A DNA stretch of 5,486 nucleotides from Candidatus Gastranaerophilales bacterium (GTDB lineage: Bacteria > Cyanobacteriota > Vampirovibrionia > Gastranaerophilales > Gastranaerophilaceae), in NCBI GenBank assembly GCA_947624665.1, contig CANQLK010000124.1, positions 1 through 5,486 of the forward strand, given 5' to 3'. The notes beneath the pieces were generated by a model, which did not search any database, had not been told where the DNA came from, and was given only the letters and a program-made list of their open reading frames with translations. The first letter of the stretch is position 1. Every line of letters begins with the position of its first letter. This document shows positions 1 through 5,486 of this stretch, in pieces. The position numbers and the translations under genes are program-made.

Positions 1-971
1 ACGGAGAAGGCGGACGTGTAGTCGATGTAAAAGTATTTGACCGTGAAAAAGGCGATGAACTTCTGCCCGGTGCAAATACATTAATAAAAGTATATATTGC
101 TCAAAAACGTAAGGTATCAGTTGGTGATAAACTTGCAGGAAGACACGGAAATAAAGGTATTGTATCAAGAATACTTCCGAAAGAAGATATGCCGTTCCTT
201 CCCGATGGTACACCTGTTGATATCGTGTTGAATCCTCTGGGCGTTCCTTCTCGTATGAATGTAGGTCAAACTTATGAATGCTTGCTTGGTTTGGCTTCAT
301 ATTTGACGGGCGATTACTATGAAGCTCCGTCGTTTGATGAAATGTACGGTGAAAATAAATCTGAAATTTCAACAAAATATGAACTGTTAAGAGGTATAAA
401 AGAATCAGGCTGTGACTGGGTAGGTGAAGACGGTAAAGTTACATTGTACGACGGACGTACGGGTGAACCGTTTGACAGACCGGTTTCCGTCGGAATTACA
501 TATTTCCTTAAACTGGTTCACTTGGTTGATGATAAAATACACGCAAGAAGTACAGGGCCATATTCATTGGTTACACAACAGCCTTTAGGCGGAAAAGCCC
601 AATTCGGCGGACAGAGATTCGGAGAAATGGAAGTATGGGCATTAGAAGCATACGGTGCCGCATACACATTACAAGAAATGCTTACAATTAAGTCCGATGA
701 TGTAAACGGTCGTTCTCGTGCTTATGAGGCAATTGTTAAAGGTGATAATATTCCAAGACCGGGTATACCCGAATCATTTAAGGTACTTGTAAGAGAATTG
801 CAAAGTATTGGTTTGGATATATCAGTATCAAAGAAGAGCGGAGAAGAGGTTGATTTAATGTCAGATACCGATGATTTAAGAAAGGCAGCTCCAAAGAGAA
901 TTCTTTCGGATATTGATTCGGAATTACTGAATATTAATTTCCTCGAAACACCGAGCTCATTCAAGGAATAG
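1..971 (+). CDS. rpoB: RNA polymerase beta subunit, C-terminal part (5' end outside window)
   Basis: This is the C-terminal 322 residues of the beta subunit, read from the first full codon at position 3; the gene continues off the left edge. Beta forms one side of the polymerase active-site cleft. The sequence shows the hallmark block KLAGRHGNKGIVSR at visible residues 43-56. Its two lysines (43 and 51) match the active-site lysines 1065 and 1073 of E. coli beta. The conserved run HARSTGPYSLVTQQPLGGK starts at His180 (E. coli His1237), and PESFKVLVRELQ lies near the end. The visible length is close to the equivalent E. coli part (about 320 aa), so the C-terminus is normal. The Met codon at 189 is internal, not a start, because conserved beta sequence continues upstream. 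The gene ends in tandem stops, TAG then TAA (969-974). rpoC1 follows after 21 nt in the same frame, indicating one operon. Identification is essentially certain. Confidence 0.98.
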   Translation, partial: GEGGRVVDVKVFDREKGDELLPGANTLIKVYIAQKRKVSVGDKLAGRHGNKGIVSRILPKEDMPFLPDGTPVDIVLNPLGVPSRMNVGQTYECLLGLASYLTGDYYEAPSFDEMYGENKSEISTKYELLRGIKESGCDWVGEDGKVTLYDGRTGEPFDRPVSVGITYFLKLVHLVDDKIHARSTGPYSLVTQQPLGGKAQFGGQRFGEMEVWALEAYGAAYTLQEMLTIKSDDVNGRSRAYEAIVKGDNIPRPGIPESFKVLVRELQSIGLDISVSKKSGEEVDLMSDTDDLRKAAPKRILSDIDSELLNINFLETPSSFKE

Positions 972-977
972 TAAGTT

Positions 978-986
978 AAAGGAGAT
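978..986 (+). promoter_or_regulatory. Ribosome binding site of rpoC1
   Basis: The sequence AAAGGAGAT carries a strong Shine-Dalgarno core GGAG (981-984), ending 8 nt before the TTG codon at 993. It decides the rpoC1 start. There is no ATG or GTG in this frame between the rpoB stop and the first conserved RpoC1 residues, and the TTG-initiated N-terminus matches the family (aromatic/Asp residues, then an I-S-I-A-S-P-E-R motif). Confidence 0.85.
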
Positions 987-992
987 AAAAAA

Positions 993-2711
993 TTGTCTAC
1001 GAGTATAGATTATTTTGATTATATACGAATCAGTATAGCTTCTCCGGAGCGTATACTGAAATGGTCGTATGGTGAAGTAACAAAACCCGAAACGATAAAC
1101 TATCGTACATTAAAGCCGGAAAGGGACGGATTGTTTTGTGAAAGAATATTCGGGCCTACAAAAGACTGGGAATGTTACTGCGGAAAATATAAAAGGGTAA
1201 GACATAAAGGTATAATATGTGAAAGATGCGGCGTTGAAGTTACGGACTCAAAAGTCCGCCGTCACAGAATGGGACATATTAAACTTGCAGCACCTGTCAG
1301 CCATATATGGTTTTTAAAAGGAATTCCGAGTTATTTGGGTCTTGTATTGGATATGACCTTAAAAGATTTGGAACAGGTAATATATTTTAACAATTATGTA
1401 GTTATAGATCCTGCAGATAGCGAATTTAAAAAACTTCAACTTCTCTCGGAAGAAGAATATGAAGATTATATGTTAGAACATGAAGATTCTAAATTAAAAG
1501 TCGGTATCGGCGCTGAAGCTATAAAAGAGTTATTATCCGAAATAAGTCTTACCGAACTGGCTGAATCCATAAGAGCCGAACTTGCAGGAATATCAGGATC
1601 GGTTCAAAGAAAAGCCAAATTAATAAAAAGATTAAGATTAGTAGAATCATTAATCGAAAGCAACACGGAAGTAACATGGATGATAATGGATGTGTTACCC
1701 GTAACGCCACCTGATTTAAGACCTATGGTACAATTAGACGGCGGAAGATTTGCAACATCCGATTTAAATGACTTATACAGACGTGTAATAAACAGAAACA
1801 ACCGTTTACTCAGATTGTTAGAAATGGGCGCACCCGAAATCATTGTAAGAAACGAAAAACGTATGTTGCAAGAGGCTGTAGACTCATTAATAGACAACGG
1901 AAGAAGAGGAAGAACGGTAGTAGGGCCAAGCAACAGACCTTTAAAATCATTAAGCAACATTATAGAAGGTAAACAAGGTCGTTTCAGACAAAACCTTTTA
2001 GGTAAACGTGTTGACTATTCTGGTCGTTCGGTAATCGTTGTCGGGCCGAAATTAAAATTAAATCAGTGCGGTTTGCCTAAAGAAATGGCAATTGAATTAT
2101 TTAAGCCGTTTGTTGTAAACAAATTAATTGAAAGAGGATATGTACAAAATATAAAATCCGCAAAGAAAAAAATAGAAAGATCCGAAGCCATAGTATGGGA
2201 TATTTTGGAAGAAGTAATAGACGGACATCCGGTATTATTAAACCGTGCTCCGACTCTTCACAGATTAGGTATTCAAGCATTTGAACCCGTATTGGTTGAA
2301 GGAAGAGCAATTCAATTACACCCGTTGGTATGTACGGCATTCAACGCAGACTTCGATGGTGACCAGATGGCAGTTCACGTTCCGTTATCAATCGAAGCAC
2401 AAACCGAAGCAAGAATGTTAATGCTTGCAACCAACAATATATTGGCACCTGCTACAGGTAAGCCTATAATTGCCGCTTCACAGGATATGGTATTAGGTAT
2501 GTATTATCTGACTCTTATGAAAGAAGATAATGAAAATAAACCTCTTAAATACTTCTATAGCTTTGAAGATGCAATTGCGGCACATGAAACCGGTGTAATT
2601 AAATTACATGACAGAATTGTTGTTCGTGATGAGCATGGTGAAAGACTTGAAACTACCGTAGGAAGAATAATCTTTAACGAAACGGTAAGAAATTCAATTC
2701 TTGCACAATAG
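993..2711 (+). CDS. rpoC1: RNA polymerase subunit gamma (RpoC1, N-terminal half of split beta')
   Basis: This 572-aa protein is the N-terminal half of beta' as a separate subunit, as in cyanobacteria and plastids. It joins beta, RpoC2, alpha and omega in the polymerase core. In order: clamp with zinc site C61-x-C63-x12-C76-x2-C79 (the E. coli C70/C72/C85/C88 pattern); clamp-helix coiled coil that binds sigma around residues 250-295, with NDLYRRVINRNNR and IIVRNEKRMLQEA; GKRVDYSGRSVIVVGP from 337; NRAPTLHRLGIQAF from 417; and the catalytic loop NADFDGDQM at 451-459, whose Asp453, Asp455 and Asp457 hold the active-site magnesium. It ends soon after GRIIFNETV (557-565), just before beta' would continue into the RpoC2 part. 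The start is TTG with a strong ribosome binding site. It is about 50 aa shorter than typical cyanobacterial RpoC1 (about 620-625 aa, from memory), mainly near residue 25 and before the C-terminus. All key residues are intact, so it should be functional. Confidence 0.97.
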   Translation: MSTSIDYFDYIRISIASPERILKWSYGEVTKPETINYRTLKPERDGLFCERIFGPTKDWECYCGKYKRVRHKGIICERCGVEVTDSKVRRHRMGHIKLAAPVSHIWFLKGIPSYLGLVLDMTLKDLEQVIYFNNYVVIDPADSEFKKLQLLSEEEYEDYMLEHEDSKLKVGIGAEAIKELLSEISLTELAESIRAELAGISGSVQRKAKLIKRLRLVESLIESNTEVTWMIMDVLPVTPPDLRPMVQLDGGRFATSDLNDLYRRVINRNNRLLRLLEMGAPEIIVRNEKRMLQEAVDSLIDNGRRGRTVVGPSNRPLKSLSNIIEGKQGRFRQNLLGKRVDYSGRSVIVVGPKLKLNQCGLPKEMAIELFKPFVVNKLIERGYVQNIKSAKKKIERSEAIVWDILEEVIDGHPVLLNRAPTLHRLGIQAFEPVLVEGRAIQLHPLVCTAFNADFDGDQMAVHVPLSIEAQTEARMLMLATNNILAPATGKPIIAASQDMVLGMYYLTLMKEDNENKPLKYFYSFEDAIAAHETGVIKLHDRIVVRDEHGERLETTVGRIIFNETVRNSILAQ

Positions 2712-2761
2712 CTTAATCAAAAGATGATAAATCCGAAAAAACAAGTAAAGGTGAAGATAAC
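2712..2761 (+). other. rpoC1-rpoC2 intergenic spacer (split point of beta')
   Basis: This 50-nt gap separates the two halves of beta'. I see no hairpin followed by a T-run and no convincing promoter, so transcription should read through. The rpoC2 frame is open upstream of its ATG back to a TAA at 2714-2716 and would encode 15 charged residues (SKDDKSEKTSKGEDN) without an ATG, GTG or TTG codon. The rpoC1 frame also continues beyond its TAG for roughly 110 nt with no resemblance to beta'. The two genes are in different frames, so this is not a single in-frame stop interrupting a fused gene. Confidence 0.8.
2747..2754 (+). promoter_or_regulatory. Ribosome binding site of rpoC2
   Basis: The sequence AAAGGTGA matches the 3' part of the consensus Shine-Dalgarno (AGGTGA) and ends 7 nt before the ATG at 2762. 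It supports independent initiation of rpoC2 at 2762. The next in-frame ATG at 2771 (Met4) would be 16 nt from it, which is too far for the best fit. Confidence 0.8.
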
Positions 2762-5486
2762 ATGGAAACAATGGTACATAAAAATACAAAAAAATCGTTT
2801 GATTTCATCAATGAACAGGTGAATAAGAAATCGATTAATAAATTATTGGCACAGATATATCTGGAATTTGGCGGTGCTAAAACTGCTACTTTGGCTGATA
2901 ATCTAAAGAACTTGGGATACAGTTACGCAACAAAGTCAGGAACAACCATATCAATTGCCGATCTTTCGGTTCCTGCGGACAAGAAAGAGCTTTTAAAAGA
3001 GGCCGAACAAGAAATTGAAAAGTCGACTCACAGATATTTAAAAGGTGATATTACCGAAGTAGAAAGATATACAAAGGTTATTGATACGTGGTCTGAAACG
3101 ACTTCAAAATTAACGGCAAAAGTTGTCGAAAATTTTGACAGATTAAACCCTGTATATATGATGGCATTCTCAGGTGCAAGAGGTAACTTATCTCAGGTAT
3201 CACAGCTTGTAGGTATGAGAGGTTTGATGGCAGATGCACAGGGACAAATTATTGACTTGCCGATTAAATCAAACTTTAAAGAAGGCCTTTCCGTTACGGA
3301 ATATATTATTTCATCATACGGCGCAAGAAAGGGACTTGTTGATACTGCTTTGAAAACAGCTGACTCGGGTTATTTGACAAGACGTCTTGTAGACGTAGCT
3401 CAGGATGTTATTATAAGAGATCATGATTGCGGTACTACAAACGGTATTATGATGACTGATATATCCGACGGAGAAAAAATAGTTGCTCCTTTAACCGAAA
3501 GATTATTAGGAAGAACTATTGCAGAAGACATTAAAGATAAAGACGGTAATGTTGTTATTCCTGCAAATACAACAATAGACAGAAATGATATTAGAAAAAT
3601 CAAACCGCTTGATTTACATAAAATAAAAGTACGTTCACCGTTAACTTGTGAACTTGAATACGGCATTTGCCAAAAATGTTACGGCTGGGCGATGACAACG
3701 CAAAAATTGGTTGATGTAGGTGAAGCAATCGGTATTATTGCAGCTCAATCAATCGGTGAACCAGGAACACAGCTTACAATGAGAACTTTCCATACCGGCG
3801 GTGTATTTAAAGGTGCGGGTGCTATGAAAGAAATCATAGCTGAGGCTGACGGAAAAATTGTTTCTAAAGTCTTTACAAGAGATTTAAGAACAAGACACGG
3901 TGATAATGTTGCAATCACACTACAAGAGTCTGATATGGAAGTTAAATCAGGTTCAAAAACAAAGAAATATCATATTCCTTCAGGTGCAATATTATATGTA
4001 CAAGAAGGTCAGGAAATAAAAACAGGCGATAAAATTGCCGTATATGAACCTGCATCGGGCGGTGACGGAAGCCGTTTGACAGAAAAAGCAACGAAAGATA
4101 TTACATCTGATTTATCGGGTGAAATATTATTTGAAGACTTTGTTGCTGATGAAAAGAAAGACAGACAAGGAAATATTTCAAGAACCGCAAGTAAAAACGG
4201 TATAGTTTGGGTATTAGGCGGAGATGTTTATAATCTTCCCGGCGGTTCAAAAATTTTGGTTGAAGACGGAAAAGCCGTTAAAGAAGGTGAAAAACTTGCC
4301 GAAATTCATGTTATTTCCGAACACGGCGGTGAAGTCAGACTCGGTAATGATTTAGTTATTGAAGACGTTAAGTTTGACGGTAAGAAAATCAAAAAGATTG
4401 TTCAAGGTAAAGAGCTTACTATTGTTATTGCTTCAATATCGGCAGCTAATGCTTCTTTTGAACAAACAAAGAAAGAACAAATTTGGACAGTTAAAGACTC
4501 TGGCGAAAAATATATTGTTAAAGCTCCCGTTGATACAGAAGTTGAAAATGGTATGATTATCGCAGAGCTTCTTGATGAAGAATATTCGGTTCCTTCAAAC
4601 GGAGAAATCAGATATAACGGTATAGAAGTAGACGAAAATCAAATAATAACAAAACCGGGTGAAGTAATATTTATTCCTGACGAAATTCATCAGGTAAGTA
4701 AAGATTCTTCATTAAAAATGGTTGAATCTGGAACTTTTGTTACGGCAGGTACGGAAGTAATAAAAGATTTATATGCACACATGGACGGTATTGTTGAAAT
4801 TAAAGAATTTAACGATATGATTCATGAAGTTGTAATAAGACCCGGAGAAATATACAATTTAAGCGGAATCAGTGAATTAAAGGTTGATGAAGGTGAAGTT
4901 GTTACGGCCGGTACCGAAATTGCTCCAAAAATAAAAGTTAAGGCTGATTCTATAGTCACTATTATGGATAACGAAAAAGACAGCCTTGAAATTGACGACT
5001 TAGAAGAAGATTTGGGTGTTGCTGCACTTGATGAAAAATCTATTTCAAATCAGCCTATACAAATATTAGTAAGACCGGTACAAAGATTTTTCATTGATAC
5101 AAAAGATGTTTCAATAAAATTCAATTCTACAGATGAAGCAATAGATTTAGTTCCCGTAACACAGCTGCAATACAAAGACGGTTCAAGAGTCAGAAATGTT
5201 GATGGCGGTGTACTTACAAGAACAAGCTTAGTTCTTCAAATGGGCAGTTATTTAAGCCATTTGAAAGGTCAGATTGAACTGGATAAAAATAATGAATTAA
5301 AAATAGTTGTACTGGAAAACTTGATAGTAAGAAGAGAATTAGAAGGTGCTTCAAAGACTGCCGCTTCAATGCAAACCGAACTTTTGGTTAAAGACGGCGA
5401 GGTTATTGAGCCTAAGACTCCTGTTGCAAAAACTCAGGTTCTTGCTATTAGTGATGCAGTTGCAAGCATAAAAGACAACAGTCAGG
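2762..5486 (+). CDS. rpoC2: RNA polymerase subunit beta'' (RpoC2, C-terminal part of split beta'), 3' end outside window
   Basis: This frame is open for 908 complete codons with no stop and runs off the right edge. It is the C-terminal half of beta' as a separate subunit. In order: N-terminal helix with KKSINKLLAQIY, aligning with the start of the beta' C-terminal region; AFSGARGNLSQV from 135 and LVGMRGLMAD; the bridge helix at about 175-215, with GARKGLVDTALKTADSGYLT; second zinc site Cys223, Cys296, Cys303, Cys306, spaced as in E. coli (814/888/895/898); and the first trigger-loop helix at about 320-349, with AAQSIGEPGTQLTMRTFHTG, containing Met340, Arg341 and His344, which contact the incoming NTP. 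From about residue 350 a very large insertion (SI3) runs to the window edge. The second trigger-loop helix with its conserved LPRV-type motif has not been reached. Cyanobacterial RpoC2 is about 1300 aa, so roughly 400 residues are missing here. The ATG has a good ribosome binding site, and the protein must pair with RpoC1 encoded just upstream. Confidence 0.97.
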   Translation, partial: METMVHKNTKKSFDFINEQVNKKSINKLLAQIYLEFGGAKTATLADNLKNLGYSYATKSGTTISIADLSVPADKKELLKEAEQEIEKSTHRYLKGDITEVERYTKVIDTWSETTSKLTAKVVENFDRLNPVYMMAFSGARGNLSQVSQLVGMRGLMADAQGQIIDLPIKSNFKEGLSVTEYIISSYGARKGLVDTALKTADSGYLTRRLVDVAQDVIIRDHDCGTTNGIMMTDISDGEKIVAPLTERLLGRTIAEDIKDKDGNVVIPANTTIDRNDIRKIKPLDLHKIKVRSPLTCELEYGICQKCYGWAMTTQKLVDVGEAIGIIAAQSIGEPGTQLTMRTFHTGGVFKGAGAMKEIIAEADGKIVSKVFTRDLRTRHGDNVAITLQESDMEVKSGSKTKKYHIPSGAILYVQEGQEIKTGDKIAVYEPASGGDGSRLTEKATKDITSDLSGEILFEDFVADEKKDRQGNISRTASKNGIVWVLGGDVYNLPGGSKILVEDGKAVKEGEKLAEIHVISEHGGEVRLGNDLVIEDVKFDGKKIKKIVQGKELTIVIASISAANASFEQTKKEQIWTVKDSGEKYIVKAPVDTEVENGMIIAELLDEEYSVPSNGEIRYNGIEVDENQIITKPGEVIFIPDEIHQVSKDSSLKMVESGTFVTAGTEVIKDLYAHMDGIVEIKEFNDMIHEVVIRPGEIYNLSGISELKVDEGEVVTAGTEIAPKIKVKADSIVTIMDNEKDSLEIDDLEEDLGVAALDEKSISNQPIQILVRPVQRFFIDTKDVSIKFNSTDEAIDLVPVTQLQYKDGSRVRNVDGGVLTRTSLVLQMGSYLSHLKGQIELDKNNELKIVVLENLIVRRELEGASKTAASMQTELLVKDGEVIEPKTPVAKTQVLAISDAVASIKDNSQ
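3809..5486 (+). other. SI3-type trigger-loop insertion of RpoC2 (partial, repeat-built)
   Basis: After the first trigger-loop helix (ending near Phe349), residues 350-908 do not resemble the conserved beta' core, and the second half of the trigger loop does not appear before the window ends. The insertion is therefore at least about 559 residues. That is far larger than the roughly 190-aa E. coli insertion at the same place and fits the cyanobacterial SI3. A degenerate motif, hydrophobic-x-V-x2-G-x2-V/I-x2-G-x3-hydrophobic, recurs at about residues 410-427, 498-515, 651-667, 706-722 and, more weakly, 874-890. This is what a chain of sandwich-barrel hybrid domains, known in cyanobacterial SI3, would give. 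Residues 735-752 form an acidic linker (Asp/Glu-rich). Known role in cyanobacteria: modulates trigger-loop movement and touches sigma during initiation. Transfer of that role here is inferred. Confidence 0.8.
4739..4920 (+). repeat. Short direct repeat within SI3 (two 20-nt copies)
   Basis: Two in-frame copies encode V-T-A-G-T-E-V and V-T-A-G-T-E-I. They lie at 4739-4758 (GTTACGGCAGGTACGGAAGT) and 4901-4920 (GTTACGGCCGGTACCGAAAT) and match at 17 of 20 bases, 162 nt (54 codons) apart. They sit in the same position of two neighbouring copies of the SI3 barrel motif. This suggests that adjacent domains arose by duplication, though selection on a shared fold could also keep them alike. Confidence 0.55.

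Noticed and set aside
722..964. Open frame on the minus strand inside rpoB
   Set aside because: It lies antisense to strongly conserved beta sequence, and its product has no recognisable features.
189..971. A free-standing 260-aa gene starting at the ATG at 189
   Set aside because: The same frame is open to the window edge, and the upstream codons encode the conserved beta motif GRHGNKG, so the ATG is an internal Met of rpoB.
1604..1960. 118-aa open frame on the minus strand inside rpoC1
   Set aside because: It is antisense to the conserved clamp-helix region and is a codon-bias shadow of rpoC1.
2101..2340. Minus-strand open frame with a hydrophobic, membrane-like product
   Set aside because: It is antisense to conserved RpoC1 sequence. 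The hydrophobicity comes from complementing Lys/Glu/Asn-rich codons.
2691..2764. Programmed frameshift joining rpoC1 and rpoC2 into one protein
   Set aside because: There is no slippery heptamer near the rpoC1 stop, the downstream frame meets a TAA at 2714, and rpoC2 has its own ribosome binding site and ATG.
3135..3160. TTGACA followed by TATATG as a possible internal promoter
   Set aside because: The spacer is 14 nt, too short for a housekeeping promoter, and the bases encode conserved RpoC2 residues. A TTGACA at 472-477 likewise has no usable -10 box.
3382..3396. Perfect inverted repeat ACGTCT-TGT-AGACGT as a possible operator or hairpin
   Set aside because: The stem is only 6 bp and lies within codons for the invariant bridge-helix motif TRRLVDVAQ, so protein constraint and chance explain it.
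3421..3666. Minus-strand open frame inside rpoC2
   Set aside because: It is antisense to the region between the first and last zinc ligands of RpoC2, with no independent support.
4359..4556. 65-aa plus-strand open frame inside SI3
   Set aside because: It is out of frame within the uninterrupted rpoC2 frame. Its Leu/Lys-rich product is a shadow, with no convincing ribosome binding site noticed.

Overview
This window holds the 3' part of rpoB, a complete rpoC1 and most of rpoC2, all on the + strand with only short gaps. Together they encode the catalytic core of bacterial RNA polymerase. The beta' subunit, one polypeptide in most bacteria, is here carried by two genes. RpoC1 (gamma, N-terminal half) has the first zinc site and the catalytic Asp triad. 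RpoC2 (C-terminal half) has the bridge helix, second zinc site and trigger loop.

The rpoB-rpoC1-rpoC2 order with split beta', and a very large insertion after the first trigger-loop helix (SI3), are hallmarks of Cyanobacteria and plastids. The DNA is AT-rich (about 33-38% G+C in lines I counted) and Arg is mostly AGA. RpoC1 is only 572 aa and lacks short insertions that I recall from oxygenic cyanobacterial and plastid RpoC1. I infer a non-photosynthetic sister lineage of the Vampirovibrionia/Melainabacteria type (gut Gastranaerophilales-like). A plastid or an AT-rich cyanobacterium is less likely but cannot be excluded from these genes alone.

Layout: rpoB, open on the left, ends at 971 with tandem stops TAG-TAA. 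A 21-nt gap carries a good Shine-Dalgarno, then rpoC1 starts with TTG at 993 and ends with TAG at 2711. A 50-nt gap without a terminator follows and ends in a second Shine-Dalgarno. rpoC2 starts with ATG at 2762 and is still open at the right end after 908 codons, still inside SI3. No promoter, terminator, RNA gene, mobile element or CRISPR array was recognised, and no gene-free stretch exceeds 50 nt. The three genes look like one cotranscribed operon whose promoter lies upstream of the window.

The window is core housekeeping sequence. I see no new defence or mobile system. The points of interest are evolutionary and structural: the split beta', the oversized repeat-built insertion, and a charged open frame just upstream of the rpoC2 start.
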